DNA of 64,000 nucleotides from Vibrio tetraodonis (GTDB lineage: Bacteria; Pseudomonadota; Gammaproteobacteria; Enterobacterales; Vibrionaceae), in contig NZ_QLYY01000018.1 of the NCBI RefSeq assembly GCF_003350295.1, positions 310 through 64,309 on the forward strand, in the 5' to 3' direction. The notes beneath the pieces were generated by a model. It ran no database searches. It was not told the origin of the DNA and saw only the letters and a list, made by a program, of their open reading frames with translations. The position numbers and the translations under genes were made by a program. Shown here piece by piece: positions 27,043-37,727 of the stretch. The number at the start of each line of letters is the position of its first letter. The stretch's first letter is position 1.

Positions 27043-29871
27043 TTAAGCGAATTTACGAACTTCACCCTCTCCTTCCACGTTAGATACGCAGCGACCACAA
27101 ATTTTTTCATGGCCCTCAATGCTGCCTACATCAGGTGAATGATGCCAGCAACGATCACACTTTTCTGCATCTAGCACTGAAACCTCAACAAATAGCCCCT
27201 CAATATCGGTAGCCTGCGCTGCATCAGATTTATCACTGATAGGCCTTACAAGCGCGGCTGAAGTGAGCAACACAAAACGCAATTCGTTGGCCAGCTTATT
27301 TACTTTTTCTGCAATAGCATCATCGGCGTATAAAATCACTGAAGCCTGCAATGCACTACCTATGGTTTTGTCATTTCTAGAGGTTTCTAGCAGCTTATTT
27401 ACTGAGCCTCTAATAGTCTGAATGTCAGACCAGAATTCGTTATTTAGTGCTTCACCATCGGCAAGGCCAAACAAGCCATCAAACCATTCGCCTGTGAAAA
27501 CAAATGTGTCACGTTCACCTGGCATCTCGTTCCATATTTCGTCTGCAGTAAATGACATAATAGGTGCCATCCAGCGAACCAGAGCTTCAACAATATAGTA
27601 AAGCGCCGTTTGACAGCTGCGCTGAGCATGCCCACCACGCTTGGCCGTGTACTGGCGATCTTTAATTATATCGAGGTAGAAAGAACCCATTTCGATCGAG
27701 CAGAATTGCATTAGACGCTGTGTTACCGCATGAGTATTATACTCATCGTAGGCTTTAACGATTTCTTCTTGGGCTGCAAGCGCACGCCCTACAGCCCAGC
27801 GATCTAACGCCACCATATCTTCTGCTGCAACAATATCCGTTTCAGGATTAAAGCCACTAAGGTTGGCTAAGAAGAATCGAGCTGTGTTACGAATACGGCG
27901 ATAAGCGTCCGCGCTGCGTTTTAAAATCTCATCAGAAACGGCCACTTCGCCAGTATAATCCGTTGATGCTACCCATAAGCGCAATATATCCGCACCGAGC
28001 TTGTTAGTCACATCTTTCGGAGCAACAACATTACCAATAGATTTAGACATCTTACGGCCTTGACCGTCAACCACAAATCCATGGGTTAGAACTTGTTTGT
28101 ATGGCGCTTCACCCTTCATCGCTATCGACGAAATGAGCGACGACTGGAACCAACCTCGGTGTTGGTCAGAGCCTTCAAGGTATAAGTCTGCACTATGACC
28201 ATTGTATTCTTCACGAGCATCAACAACAGAATAGTGAGTCACGCCTGAATCAAACCATACGTCGAGTGTATCTAACACTTTTTCGTACTTGTCTGCATCA
28301 TCACCTAGTAACTCTGAAACTTCCAGGTCCCACCATGCTTGAATACCTTTTTGTTCAACCAGCATAGCAACTTGTTCAATCAGCTCTGATGTATTTGGGT
28401 GCAATTCAGCCGTTTCTTTATGAACAAACAGTGCAATCGGCACGCCCCAAGTACGTTGACGAGAGATACACCATTCAGGACGGCCTTCAATCATGCCTTC
28501 AATACGGCTCTGTCCCCATTCAGGCATCCATTCAACGCTTTTGATAGATTCAAGCGCTTTGTTGCGCAGACCGGCTTGATCCATAGACACAAACCATTGC
28601 GGTGTCGCACGGAAAATAATAGGGGTTTTATGGCGCCAACAATGCGGGTAGCTATGTTCATAAGCATGGTGATGAAGTAAAGCACCCTTTTCTTTTAGCG
28701 TTTCAACAACAGCATCATTGGCTTTAAACACATGTTGACCAGCAAACAGCTCAGTATCTGGAAGGTAAACACCGTTAGAGCCGACAGGGTTTGCTACTTC
28801 CAAATCATATTTATTACCCACTGCGAAGTCTTCTTGACCATGACCTGGAGCAGTATGAACCACACCTGTACCAGATTCAGTGGTGACATGATCACCAAGA
28901 ATAGCTGGCACGCTAAAACCGTAAAACGGGTGATCAAACTTAGACAGTTCAAGATCACTTCCTTTAGCAAAGCCTAGGTTGTGATAATGCTCGACACCAA
29001 CGCGATCCATGACGTCTTTGGCAAGCTCAGAAGCCACTATGATTCGCTCCGGGTTGTCCCCTTCTACTTGCACTAGGACATACTCAAGATCATCACGCAG
29101 ACATACTGCTCGGTTTGCAGGTAGTGTCCAAGGTGTTGTGGTCCAAATAACGATGGAAATATCACCTTTGCCTTCATGCCCTTCAGTCAATGAAAACTTA
29201 GACAGTAAAGCCGCCTCATCACTGGCTTTAAAGCGCACGTCGATAGATGGGGAGACTTTATCTTTATACTCAACTTCTGCTTCAGCTAGTGCACTACCAC
29301 AGTCTGTACACCAATGAACGGGTTTAAAACCTTTTAAGAGGTGGCCATTATCGGCAATCTTACCGAGTGCACGAATGATATTGGCTTCTGTAGCAAAATC
29401 CATAGTGCGGTATGGTTTATCCCACTCACCCATAATACCAAGGCGCTTAAAGCTCTCTTTTTGGCCCTCAACTTGGCCTGCTGCATACTTACGGCATTCT
29501 TCACGAAACTCAGCCGAAGAGATTTTTTGTCCCGGTTTACCTTTCTTTTTTTCTACCATTAGTTCAATTGGTAGGCCATGACAATCCCAACCAGGAATGT
29601 ATGGCGCATCAAAACCAGAAAGTGTTTTGGATTTAATAATAATGTCTTTAAGAATCTTATTTAGTGCATGGCCAATGTGAATGTCACCATTCGCGTAAGG
29701 GGGACCATCATGTAGAACGAAAGATTTTTTGCCTTTCTTCGCTTTACGGATTTCACCGTAAAGGTCTTCTTTGTACCAACGCTTAAGCATTTCTGGCTCA
29801 CGATTAGCCAGGTTGCCACGCATTGGAAACCCTGTTTCAGGAAGGTTCAGGGTATCTTTATACTCACTCAT
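27043..29871 (-). CDS. ileS: Isoleucyl-tRNA synthetase
   Basis: Class I synthetase charging tRNA-Ile, with a CP1 editing domain against valine. HIGH appears as [10 protein letters not shown] near 60-70 and KMSKS as [10 protein letters not shown] near 605. The editing domain has [12 protein letters not shown] and [12 protein letters not shown]. The C-terminal zinc finger (CDRCWHH and CGRCV) is of the bacterial type. The 942 aa match E. coli (938). It follows ribF by 55 bp. Confidence 0.98.
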   Translation of the reverse strand: MSEYKDTLNLPETGFPMRGNLANREPEMLKRWYKEDLYGEIRKAKKGKKSFVLHDGPPYANGDIHIGHALNKILKDIIIKSKTLSGFDAPYIPGWDCHGLPIELMVEKKKGKPGQKISSAEFREECRKYAAGQVEGQKESFKRLGIMGEWDKPYRTMDFATEANIIRALGKIADNGHLLKGFKPVHWCTDCGSALAEAEVEYKDKVSPSIDVRFKASDEAALLSKFSLTEGHEGKGDISIVIWTTTPWTLPANRAVCLRDDLEYVLVQVEGDNPERIIVASELAKDVMDRVGVEHYHNLGFAKGSDLELSKFDHPFYGFSVPAILGDHVTTESGTGVVHTAPGHGQEDFAVGNKYDLEVANPVGSNGVYLPDTELFAGQHVFKANDAVVETLKEKGALLHHHAYEHSYPHCWRHKTPIIFRATPQWFVSMDQAGLRNKALESIKSVEWMPEWGQSRIEGMIEGRPEWCISRQRTWGVPIALFVHKETAELHPNTSELIEQVAMLVEQKGIQAWWDLEVSELLGDDADKYEKVLDTLDVWFDSGVTHYSVVDAREEYNGHSADLYLEGSDQHRGWFQSSLISSIAMKGEAPYKQVLTHGFVVDGQGRKMSKSIGNVVAPKDVTNKLGADILRLWVASTDYTGEVAVSDEILKRSADAYRRIRNTARFFLANLSGFNPETDIVAAEDMVALDRWAVGRALAAQEEIVKAYDEYNTHAVTQRLMQFCSIEMGSFYLDIIKDRQYTAKRGGHAQRSCQTALYYIVEALVRWMAPIMSFTADEIWNEMPGERDTFVFTGEWFDGLFGLADGEALNNEFWSDIQTIRGSVNKLLETSRNDKTIGSALQASVILYADDAIAEKVNKLANELRFVLLTSAALVRPISDKSDAAQATDIEGLFVEVSVLDAEKCDRCWHHSPDVGSIEGHEKICGRCVSNVEGEGEVRKFA

Positions 29872-29926
29872 CGACTCTTAATTCCGTTGTGTTGGGTGAC
29901 AGTTAGACATTATGCCAAGCAGCGAA

Positions 29927-30871
29927 CTAAACCGCTTGGTCTTCATACTGACGCAGCCACACCCTTGCTGCTTCAGCATCCAATTTAATTTGTTGTTTTA
30001 GCAAGTCAAAAGACTCAAATTTTTGCTCATCTCGAATTTTATTCAGCAGAACAATTTCAAGCTGTTTGCCGTATAAATCCGTATCAAAGTCAAACAGATG
30101 CACTTCTAGTTGCTGGCGAATACCATTCACCGTTGGTCGAGTGCCTATATTCGCAACACCACCTATCGGCCGCTCATTTAGACCAAGAACATGAACCGTA
30201 TACACTCCTGCAACTGGTGAGACGCAGCGTTTAAGTGGAATGTTTGCGGTAGGAAAACCAATGGTTCTACCTAGCTTTCTGCCATGAGCGACTCTGCCAC
30301 TGATGCTGTAATTTCGCCCCAACATCTTTGAAGCAAGTGGTAAGTTATCACTCGCTAAAGCTTCTCGTATTGCCGTACTGCTGATACGTAGCTGCTGCAG
30401 ACAAAAGCTATGGGTATTCACCACATCGAAGCCATGCTCCTTACCAGCCGCTTGTAACATTGCAAAGTTACCTTGCCGCTCTCGACCAAAGCAAAAGTCA
30501 TCTCCAACGACCAGAAACTTAACACCCAATCGCCTTACCAACAAGTCACCAATAAAGTCTTGGGCAGTTTGATTAGCAAAGCCATGGTTGAAATTGACAC
30601 ACAGCAGGCGGCCAATATCAAGTTTCTCTAATTGAGTAAACTTATCTCTCAGGCGAGTTAATCGAGCAGGCGCTTTATCTTTAGCAAACAGCTCCAATGG
30701 CTGTGGTTCAAACGTCATGACTGTCGAGGGCAAACCGATTTCTTTTGCTTTATCAGACAGTTTATTCAAAACAACCTGATGGCCAAGGTGTACTCCATCA
30801 AAGTTACCTATCGTCAGAACGCACCCCGAATGATGTGCTTTGATATTGTGAATACCTCGAATCAATTCCAT
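29927..30871 (-). CDS. ribF: Bifunctional riboflavin kinase / FAD synthetase
   Basis: Makes FMN and then FAD from riboflavin. The N-terminal nucleotidyltransferase domain has TIGNFDGVHLGHQ with the HxGH motif and ISSTAIREAL. The C-terminal kinase domain (from about 185) has GRVAHGRKLGRTIGFPTAN and GVANIGTRPTV. The 314 aa match the family. It heads the ribF-ileS-lspA-fkpB-ispH run, 75 bp after murJ. Confidence 0.97.
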   Translation of the reverse strand: MELIRGIHNIKAHHSGCVLTIGNFDGVHLGHQVVLNKLSDKAKEIGLPSTVMTFEPQPLELFAKDKAPARLTRLRDKFTQLEKLDIGRLLCVNFNHGFANQTAQDFIGDLLVRRLGVKFLVVGDDFCFGRERQGNFAMLQAAGKEHGFDVVNTHSFCLQQLRISSTAIREALASDNLPLASKMLGRNYSISGRVAHGRKLGRTIGFPTANIPLKRCVSPVAGVYTVHVLGLNERPIGGVANIGTRPTVNGIRQQLEVHLFDFDTDLYGKQLEIVLLNKIRDEQKFESFDLLKQQIKLDAEAARVWLRQYEDQAV

Positions 30872-30946
30872 TCAGCGCGTCTAAGTCCTATTAGCTTCAA
30901 ATTTAATACTACGTGAAACCGACAGATTATATACTAATCATCATTG

Positions 30947-32506
30947 CTATGTCGCGGCTTTTAAATCTTTTAAACGAACACCCATAGTCAAAAGCGAGAT
31001 TAAATAAACCGCAGCGCCTGCGACGATCAAAAGGAATAGCCAAATAACTCGATTAGATAAGCTCCAATTTAACCAAACTGAGATATCTTCCAGTTGCCAT
31101 AAAATAGCACCAGCCATCAAACCACCAGCAATGAACGATTTGACAATGAAAACCATAGTTCGTCGAGTCAATTGATACACTTCAGCCAGATGGAGACCTC
31201 GATATAACAAAGACATATTCACAAAAGCAGATAACGCCGTGGCAATAGCCAAGCCAACATACCCATAAAACCAAGCGAATATAGCGTTAAACACCATATT
31301 GGTTACCATGGCGATAATTCCGTACTTAACAGGCGTTTTGGTATCTTGGCGCGAGTAGTAGCCCGGAGCGAGAACCTTAATCAGCATAAAATTAAGCAGG
31401 CCAGAGGCATAAGCCATCAAAGACATGGAGGCACGTTCAACGTCCATAGGACTGAACTCACCACGCATAAAAAGAACCATTAACATAGGCTTAGCTAGCA
31501 CCATCAAGCCCAACGTGGCTGGAACACCGAGCAAGACGACCATGCGAACTCCCCAATCCATAGTCTGCGAAAAGCCAACACTATGAGAATCTACGTGCTT
31601 TCGCGACAAAGCAGGTAAAATGACGGTAGCAATAGCGATACCAAACAAGCCTAAAGGGAATTCAAGTAAACGATCTGAATAATAAAGCCAACTAATTGAC
31701 CCCGTTTGTAAGAAGCTGGCAATAAAGGTATCAAACAGTAGGTTTATCTGGCTAACCGACACACCAAATAAAGCCGGGATCATTAGTGTCCGAATTTTAA
31801 CAACTCCTGGCTCCTTCCACCCCCAAGCAGGTTTAACAAACACCCCGGCTTTAACTAAAAAAGGAATTTGAAATAGAAACTGCACTAAGCCGCCAAGAAA
31901 AACACCAATCGCCAAGCCTACCTCAGGCTGAGAGATATTAGGCGAGATATACCAAGCCGACAAAATTATCATTACATTTAGGAAAACAGGCGTAAAGGAA
32001 GAGACGGCAAATTTCCCTAAGGTATTTAAGATCGCGCCCGACAAAGCAACAAAGGTGATGAACCACAGATATGGAAAAGTGATCTTGAGCATAAAGCTCG
32101 CCAACTCAAATTTTCCGGCAGAAGGGCCGCCATTAAGCCAGTCAAGAAACCAACCAAAGCCAAATAAAGCGGTCACAGCGCCTGAGCATAAAACGCCTAA
32201 GACGGTGACGATAGACACTAAAACACCTAACGTGCCCGCAGCTCTCGCAATTAATTGACGTGTTTTATCCATATCACCCGTTGCATGATATTCCGTTAGC
32301 ACAGGTACAAATGCCTGAGAGAAAGCGCCCTCTGCAAATAAACGACGCAGAAAGTTGGGGATTTTATTGGCAAAAAAGAACACATCCGCACTGGCGCCAG
32401 CCCCCATTAAATTGGCCACAACGACATCGCGTACCAAACCCAGTACACGGGAGACAAAAGTCATAGCACTAACAATTAGTCCTGATTGGAGTAGACGTTT
32501 ACTCAC
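30947..32506 (-). CDS. murJ: Lipid II flippase MurJ
   Basis: MOP-superfamily inner-membrane protein that flips lipid II for peptidoglycan synthesis. It has about 14 hydrophobic helices with the family N-terminus SRVLGLVRDVVVANLMGAG, FFFANKIPNFLRRLFAEGAF, and the central PGYYSRQDTKTPVK. The 519 aa match E. coli MurJ (511). The start codon is GTG with GAGG upstream. It is divergent from rpsT and upstream of ribF. Confidence 0.97.
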   Translation of the reverse strand: MSKRLLQSGLIVSAMTFVSRVLGLVRDVVVANLMGAGASADVFFFANKIPNFLRRLFAEGAFSQAFVPVLTEYHATGDMDKTRQLIARAAGTLGVLVSIVTVLGVLCSGAVTALFGFGWFLDWLNGGPSAGKFELASFMLKITFPYLWFITFVALSGAILNTLGKFAVSSFTPVFLNVMIILSAWYISPNISQPEVGLAIGVFLGGLVQFLFQIPFLVKAGVFVKPAWGWKEPGVVKIRTLMIPALFGVSVSQINLLFDTFIASFLQTGSISWLYYSDRLLEFPLGLFGIAIATVILPALSRKHVDSHSVGFSQTMDWGVRMVVLLGVPATLGLMVLAKPMLMVLFMRGEFSPMDVERASMSLMAYASGLLNFMLIKVLAPGYYSRQDTKTPVKYGIIAMVTNMVFNAIFAWFYGYVGLAIATALSAFVNMSLLYRGLHLAEVYQLTRRTMVFIVKSFIAGGLMAGAILWQLEDISVWLNWSLSNRVIWLFLLIVAGAAVYLISLLTMGVRLKDLKAAT

Positions 32507-32609
32507 AGCTACCTCGAAAGTCCTGTAATACTAATTATTAACCTCCACTCTACAACGCGAATGTCAGCGCTAGAGTAGATTAGTATTAGCAATGAAAAAA
32601 AAATACTGA

Positions 32610-32718
32610 TAGAATCCCCGCCATCTTAACCGTGAAGACCCCTCTAATCCAAAATTTGTTTGGCTTCGATTGGTTTTTGCACAAATCATTTGACATTTAA
32701 GCGCAAATAGGGGATATT
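32610..32718 (+). promoter_or_regulatory. Two rpsT promoters
   Basis: The stronger candidate is TTGACA (32690-32695), 17 bp spacer and GATATT (32713-32718), followed by a GC-rich CCTCGCCC discriminator, as expected for a growth-rate-controlled ribosomal gene. A second, about 100 bp upstream, is TAGAAT (32610-32615) with an extended TGA and CCCCGCC discriminator but a poor -35. Two promoters are also known for E. coli rpsT. Confidence 0.7.
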
Positions 32719-32766
32719 CCTCGCCCTTAAATTGTCACCGAACTTAAGTTTTTGGGAGTTAGACCC

Positions 32767-33027
32767 TTGGCAAATAGTAAATCTGCTAAGAAGCGCGCTA
32801 TCCAAGCTGAGAAACGTCGCCAGCACAATGCTAGCCGTCGTTCAATGATGCGCACTTACATGAAGAAAACTGTTGCTGCTATCGAAGCAGGCGACAAAGC
32901 TGCTGCAACTGAAGCTTTCGCTACAGTTACACCAATCCTAGACCGTATGGCAACTAAAGGCCTTATTCATAAGAATAAAGCTGCTCGCCACAAGTCTCGT
33001 TTCGCTGCGGCAATCAAAGCTCTGTAG
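32767..33027 (+). CDS. rpsT: 30S ribosomal protein S20, UUG start
   Basis: Small-subunit primary binding protein of 86 aa, with [31 protein letters not shown] and [14 protein letters not shown]. The start is a TTG at 32767, eight bases after GGAG; homologues begin at exactly this point and E. coli rpsT also starts with UUG. The upstream in-frame TTG at 32752 lies in the ribosome-binding region and is rejected. A weak start codon is thought to serve autoregulation by S20. Confidence 0.97.
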   Translation: MANSKSAKKRAIQAEKRRQHNASRRSMMRTYMKKTVAAIEAGDKAAATEAFATVTPILDRMATKGLIHKNKAARHKSRFAAAIKAL

Positions 33028-33050
33028 TAAAGCTCAGATTCCTTTAGCGA

Positions 33051-33077
33051 AAAAAACCGGCCTAGGCCGGTTTTTTT
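33051..33077 (+). terminator. rpsT terminator
   Basis: AAAAAACCGGCC and GGCCGGTTTTTT form a strong 12 bp stem over a 2 nt gap ending in T7. It lies 25 bp after the rpsT stop and may also serve convergent hlyU. Confidence 0.92.
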
Positions 33078-33096
33078 ATATCTAAGAAAGCCAAGT

Positions 33097-33405
33097 TCAG
33101 GCGTCTGCCGCTTCTGCACAATATATACTATGCAGAAGGTGTATCATTGACTTAACTTCTTCACTACTTAACGTGTAAAACACGGTTTGTGCTTCTTTGC
33201 GAGTGTTCACTAAACCATCACGGCGCAACCATGCTAAATGCTGCGATAATGCCGATTGGCTTAACTCTAACTGACTACATAACTCGCCAACAGAAAGTTC
33301 TTGATTATGCAATAAGCATAAAATTTGCAGGCGTCTTTCATTTGCCATGGCTTTGAGTAGTACCACCGCTTTGGCAGAATTTTTTTCCATTTCTTTTAAA
33401 TTCAT
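33097..33405 (-). CDS. hlyU: Virulence regulator HlyU (ArsR/SmtB family)
   Basis: Winged-helix DNA-binding dimer that in vibrios activates haemolysin or RTX toxin genes, often by displacing H-NS. The 102 aa carry ELSVGELCSQLELSQSALSQHLAWLRRDG as helix-turn-helix, split here across residues 36-64, and lack the metal-binding Cys motif of SmtB. Cysteines at 30 and 96 correspond to the redox pair described in V. cholerae HlyU; Cys43 is additional. It neighbours rpsT and nhaR as in V. cholerae. Confidence 0.92.
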   Translation of the reverse strand: MNLKEMEKNSAKAVVLLKAMANERRLQILCLLHNQELSVGELCSQLELSQSALSQHLAWLRRDGLVNTRKEAQTVFYTLSSEEVKSMIHLLHSIYCAEAADA

Positions 33406-33524
33406 CGGCTAGCACCTCTTAAAACACCATAAAATCTCAAGCCTGTCATTTACATATTGATACATTCACAAAGCTGATATTAATCTATTTGCATCAAGTA
33501 ATCTATTTGTTATAACCAGAAATA

Positions 33525-34421
33525 TTAGTACTGGAATAGATCCGTAAAATCAGCATCACATACATTCTTTACCGAAGGGTGTTGAATCATACGTTCCGCA
33601 AAAATAACGTAATATTCTTCTTTAAGTTCTTTTACATGCTCTATCAGTCGTAGAGGCAGATCATTCTCAACTTCAGACATATAAAGAGAGGGCGCCAACA
33701 AAATCACATCTGAGTGATAACGTGAGAATGATTTCATCAAGGCCGCATCATCAAACTCTCCTAGAATATTAGGTTGTAGTCCTTGATAATCAAACCACTG
33801 TAATACTTTTCTCCCCATTGCTGTTCGGCTACCAGGTATCAATAGTTTTTTCTCCTCTAATACCGCTGGAAACATTAGATGCTCAGTATCGCCATTAGAG
33901 AAAAAGCCCATATGACATTCTCCAAGCTTTTTACTATATAAACCTGGTAGCTGACTTGAATCAACGGGGCAGTCAGACAAAATCATATCAAGCTTATGTT
34001 GAGACAATTGCTCAAGAAGCATTTCATGGGTCGATTCAAAACAGCGTAAGTGGATACTATTGTCAGGTGGCACAGCGGTCATAAGAACCTTACTTACCAA
34101 GCGTTTAGATAAAGCATCCGCAACCCCAACATCAAACAACATATTTGCTCGCTGGCTGTAATTAACGATATCCAACATCTCGTAACTAAGACCAAACATA
34201 CGCTCCGCATATTTAAAAACCAGTTGCCCTAACTCAGTAGGTTCAATGCCCCGGCCACTGCGTTTGGTTAACTTACCTCCCATGCGCTCTTCCAATGCCT
34301 TTATTTGCCCTGTTACTGTTTGAGGGGTAAGAAATAGGGCATCAGCCGCTTTTGTTACTGACCCTTGGCTACATACCATCCAAAAGTAGTAAAGGTGATT
34401 GTAATTTAAATGCGACATCAT
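33525..34421 (-). CDS. nhaR: Transcriptional activator NhaR (LysR family)
   Basis: LysR-type regulator responding to Na+; in E. coli it activates nhaA and other stress genes. The 298 aa begin with [13 protein letters not shown], contain a winged helix ([20 protein letters not shown]) at about 20-45, and share [21 protein letters not shown] and [20 protein letters not shown] stretches with E. coli NhaR. The neighbouring gene is a Na+/phosphate transporter rather than nhaA. It may start one Met later. Confidence 0.93.
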   Translation of the reverse strand: MMSHLNYNHLYYFWMVCSQGSVTKAADALFLTPQTVTGQIKALEERMGGKLTKRSGRGIEPTELGQLVFKYAERMFGLSYEMLDIVNYSQRANMLFDVGVADALSKRLVSKVLMTAVPPDNSIHLRCFESTHEMLLEQLSQHKLDMILSDCPVDSSQLPGLYSKKLGECHMGFFSNGDTEHLMFPAVLEEKKLLIPGSRTAMGRKVLQWFDYQGLQPNILGEFDDAALMKSFSRYHSDVILLAPSLYMSEVENDLPLRLIEHVKELKEEYYVIFAERMIQHPSVKNVCDADFTDLFQY

Positions 34422-34775
34422 CTCTCTCTGCTTTCAATATCGTTATCGGTTATAGCAAAACCAGTTTATGACAACAAGCATTCGAAAAAACCGAAGTAAA
34501 CACAAGAATAAGCATGAATAAGGCGAAGTCTACTTCACGTAGAATGACCATCAGGAGTAATCTGCATCACAAAACTTTGTTTTTAAATTCTAACTAGAGA
34601 AAACTAAAATATAAATATTTAATAAAATCAAAAACTAAAGACCATTAGAGCTTCTTAATAAGCAAAAAATCACCGCAACATATAACTGTAATATTAATGA
34701 CATAATTAACCTCTACTATCGCCAACAGTTTTAATAATTGACCGTAACAATGATTCTGGTCCACGGAGAAAATTT
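34422..34775. other. nhaR-nptA divergent intergenic region
   Basis: About 354 bp of AT-rich sequence with no gene. It holds a Pho-box-like element (34686-34703) and the presumed nptA promoter near 34714. GGAG lies upstream of the nptA ATG. Nothing else is recognised. Confidence 0.4.
34686..34719 (+). promoter_or_regulatory. Possible Pho box and -10 of nptA
   Basis: CTGTAAT-ATTA-ATGACAT matches the PhoB direct-repeat design (CTGTCAT, 4 bp, CTGTCAT) at about 11 of 14 positions. TACTAT (34714-34719) starts 11 bp after it, the usual spacing when a Pho box replaces the -35. Control by phosphate would suit a phosphate transporter but is inferred. Confidence 0.4.
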
Positions 34776-35921
34776 ATGAACCAAGCTATTACAACAGCAG
34801 CACCTATTTCGAGTACAACTCGATGGTTGCGCTGGGCTAACTTGGCATTCATGCTGTATCTATTGCTTTTAGCAGTATCTATGGTTGGTAGTGGTTTTAA
34901 ATGGGCAACCGGCGATCAAGCGAAGGTTTTATTTGAATTTGCTTCGCATCCGGTTGCGGGCTTGATGATAGGTTTAGTTGCCACTGCTCTCATTCAATCT
35001 TCAAGTACTGTGACTTCTATTATTGTAGGGCTTGTTGCGGGTGGACTACCTGTTGAAACTGCTATCCCAATGATCATGGGAGCGAATATAGGAACGACGG
35101 TAACCAATACGCTCGTTTCTCTGGGACACATTCGCAATAAAGAAGAGTTCAAGCGCGCTTTTGCCAGTGCCACGATTCATGACTTCTTCAACTTATTAGC
35201 CGTGGCGATTTTCCTACCTCTGGAAATGATGTTTGGTATTTTGGAAAAAGTTTCTCATTGGCTAGTTTCACCATTTCTGGCGACAGGCGACATGAGTATG
35301 AAGGGACTAAACTTCATCAAGCCTATTACTAAGCCCGTTGTCGGAGCACTCAAGGAGCCATTGAGCACCTTTGGCGATACAATGGGTGGCGTGATGCTTA
35401 TAGCTATCGGTATAGCAACTATTTTTGTAGCGATTACCGTGATGGGTAAATTGATGAAAAGCCTGATGGTTGGGCGTGCTCGTGAGATCCTCAAAAGCGC
35501 AATCGGTCGCGGCCCAATCCATGGCATCTTATCAGGTTCAGTAGTGACAGTATTGGTACAGTCTTCTTCGACAACCACCAGCTTAATGGTACCTCTGGTA
35601 GGCTCTGGCGTATTAAAAGTGAGAGATGTTTATCCATTTACTTTGGGTGCCAATATAGGTACTTGTATTACCGCATTACTGGCAGCAACGGCTGCATCAG
35701 GTGAGTTTGCTGTTTTTGCTCTGCAGATAGCACTAGTCCACCTATCATTTAACATACTAGCAACCGTACTTATTTTTGGTATTCCAGTACTGAGAGAATT
35801 ACCGGTCAAGGCTGCAGATATCATCTCGGACATGGCGGTAAAAAATAAAGCGGTTGTCGCTGGCTACCTCTTAGCGGTATTCCTAGTATTGCCCGGTACT
35901 ATCCTCGCACTCAGTGCATAA
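34776..35921 (+). CDS. nptA: Na+/phosphate cotransporter NptA
   Basis: Inner-membrane Na+-driven phosphate uptake protein of the NptA/PNaS family. Two inverted halves each carry the QSSST motif (ALIQSSSTVTSIIVG near 70 and VLVQSSSTTTSLMVP near 260) and GANIGT, the signature of this family. It has about eight TM helices in 381 aa. The V. cholerae homologue is at the same locus next to nhaR. A strong terminator follows. Confidence 0.93.
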   Translation: MNQAITTAAPISSTTRWLRWANLAFMLYLLLLAVSMVGSGFKWATGDQAKVLFEFASHPVAGLMIGLVATALIQSSSTVTSIIVGLVAGGLPVETAIPMIMGANIGTTVTNTLVSLGHIRNKEEFKRAFASATIHDFFNLLAVAIFLPLEMMFGILEKVSHWLVSPFLATGDMSMKGLNFIKPITKPVVGALKEPLSTFGDTMGGVMLIAIGIATIFVAITVMGKLMKSLMVGRAREILKSAIGRGPIHGILSGSVVTVLVQSSSTTTSLMVPLVGSGVLKVRDVYPFTLGANIGTCITALLAATAASGEFAVFALQIALVHLSFNILATVLIFGIPVLRELPVKAADIISDMAVKNKAVVAGYLLAVFLVLPGTILALSA

Positions 35922-35937
35922 GTAAAACCGATAAAAC

Positions 35938-35965
35938 AAAACCCCGCACATGATTGCGGGGTTTT
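35938..35965. terminator. nptA/thyA bidirectional terminator
   Basis: AAAACCCCGCA (35938-35948) pairs with TGCGGGGTTTT (35955-35965) over a 6 nt loop. It sits between the convergent ends of nptA and thyA with A and T runs on the respective sides. Confidence 0.9.
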
Positions 35966-35994
35966 CTGTTTTAGATACGCCAGTAAAAATGTTA

Positions 35995-36846
35995 TTAAAC
36001 TGAAAATGGGTATTGAATAGGATCGTGATGCTCATACCCTTCAACCCAAAAATCATCCAACGTCACCCATGTTTCCAAATCTTCAAGTGACTTTATCTCA
36101 GGATTGATATGAAAGGTGGGGGCTTGCAATGGTTCACGTTTCAGCTGTATATCTCGCATTAACTCAAGTTGATCATTATAGATGTGAGCGTTAACAATTT
36201 TATGATATGCCTGGCCAGCTTTTTTCCCCGTGATCTGAGCCATAACAGCCAGAAACACATAAACTTGCACCATATTAAAGTTTAGGCCCAGAGGCACATC
36301 ACAAGACCGCTGAGTACTGTTCAAGTACAAGGTATCACCAAGCAGAGAAAAGTGATGACTATACATACATGGACGTAGGCAGCCCATGTGAAATTCTCCG
36401 GGGTTATAAAAATTGAGGATCTCTCCCCTATCATCAACACCTCGGGTTAAATCATCGACAATTTTCCGCAATTGATCAACAGAGCCACCACCTGGCTTTG
36501 CCCAAGAGCGTCCCTGGACACCATAAACACGGCCCATATCATCGTTGCCTTTTCTATATGGGTTTTTCAACCAAGCTGAATTTTGGTTAGCGTTTGCATC
36601 CCATGTTTTCGTGCCAAGTCTTCGGAAATCCTCGGCGTTATCATAACCTCGGATATAACCTAGTAGTTCTGCAACCGCGGCTTTCCAAAAACTTTTTCTG
36701 GTTGTCACCAAGGGAAACTGATTCTGAGCAACGTCATAAGTGAGATCTGAGTTAATCACAGTTAAGCAGCGTTTGCCTGTACGTTCATTTTTGACCCACT
36801 CACCGTGGTCTACAATACGCTGACACAGATCTAAATATTGTTTCAC
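35995..36846 (-). CDS. thyA: Thymidylate synthase
   Basis: Converts dUMP to dTMP with methylene-tetrahydrofolate. The 283 aa include the catalytic Cys in LRPCMYSHH, the dUMP-binding [14 protein letters not shown], and YNDQLELM with HIYNDQ. The RPC-M-YSHH form differs from the E. coli PCH motif but is the type seen in Vibrio-length ThyA. It is the last gene of rppH-ptsP-TSUP-lgt-thyA, 14 bp after lgt, as lgt-thyA in E. coli. Confidence 0.96.
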   Translation of the reverse strand: MKQYLDLCQRIVDHGEWVKNERTGKRCLTVINSDLTYDVAQNQFPLVTTRKSFWKAAVAELLGYIRGYDNAEDFRRLGTKTWDANANQNSAWLKNPYRKGNDDMGRVYGVQGRSWAKPGGGSVDQLRKIVDDLTRGVDDRGEILNFYNPGEFHMGCLRPCMYSHHFSLLGDTLYLNSTQRSCDVPLGLNFNMVQVYVFLAVMAQITGKKAGQAYHKIVNAHIYNDQLELMRDIQLKREPLQAPTFHINPEIKSLEDLETWVTLDDFWVEGYEHHDPIQYPFSV

Positions 36847-36860
36847 ATTTGTTCCTTATT

Positions 36861-37682
36861 TTATTTCGTCTGCTGTGGGATCACATCTTTATAGTGGCCA
36901 CGTTTATATGCCCACAACATCATGAAAATGCCGCCAATAACCATAGGTAATGACAAAATTTGCCCCATGGATATAAAGCCGCCAAATAATCCTAAGTGCG
37001 CATCGGGTTCACGAACATATTCAACTAAGAAACGGAATGAACCATAGCCCGCTAAAAACAATCCAGACACGGCGCCAAGTGGACGCGGCTTTTTGATAAA
37101 CCAATTCAAGATCAGAAACAAAACAACCCCTTCAAGGGCCATTTCATATAACTGAGAAGGATGGCGAGGTAGAGGCCCACCCGTAGGGAAAACCATTGCC
37201 CATGGCACATCCGTTACACGTCCCCAAAGCTCACCGTTCATAAAGTTACCAAGTCTACCCATACCTAAACCAAAAGGAACCAGTGGGGCGATAAAGTCAG
37301 CAACACCGAAAAACGTACGGCCATTCTTTTTGGCATACCAGAACATGGCGCTAATCACACCCAACAAACCACCATGGAATGACATGCCACCAGTCCAAAC
37401 TTTGAATAGGTAAAGAGGATCTTGTAGGAAGAGATCAAAGTTGTAGAATACAACATACCCGATACGACCGCCGATGACGACCCCAAGGAATCCAGCAAAC
37501 AAGAGATCCGAAACCTGTTCCCTTGTCCAACCACTATCAGCTTGGTCTGCTCGCCTATTAGCCAACCAGAGAGCAAACGCAAAACCAATTAAATACATCA
37601 AACCGTACCAACGAATTGATAAAGGCCCAAGTGAGATCAGAACGGGATCGATATTGGGGAATTCAAGGAATCCTTGAGACAT
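36861..37682 (-). CDS. lgt: Prolipoprotein diacylglyceryl transferase
   Basis: Inner-membrane enzyme transferring diacylglycerol to the lipobox Cys, the first step of lipoprotein maturation (LspA acts next). Seven TM helices are visible; family motifs are [27 protein letters not shown] (with the essential His) and [14 protein letters not shown]. The 273 aa match the family. It lies 45 bp after the TauE-like gene. Confidence 0.97.
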   Translation of the reverse strand: MSQGFLEFPNIDPVLISLGPLSIRWYGLMYLIGFAFALWLANRRADQADSGWTREQVSDLLFAGFLGVVIGGRIGYVVFYNFDLFLQDPLYLFKVWTGGMSFHGGLLGVISAMFWYAKKNGRTFFGVADFIAPLVPFGLGMGRLGNFMNGELWGRVTDVPWAMVFPTGGPLPRHPSQLYEMALEGVVLFLILNWFIKKPRPLGAVSGLFLAGYGSFRFLVEYVREPDAHLGLFGGFISMGQILSLPMVIGGIFMMLWAYKRGHYKDVIPQQTK

Positions 37683-37727
37683 AAAACTACCACTCTTTTG
37701 GTGTTAAGATAATTAAATGAGAGTTCG

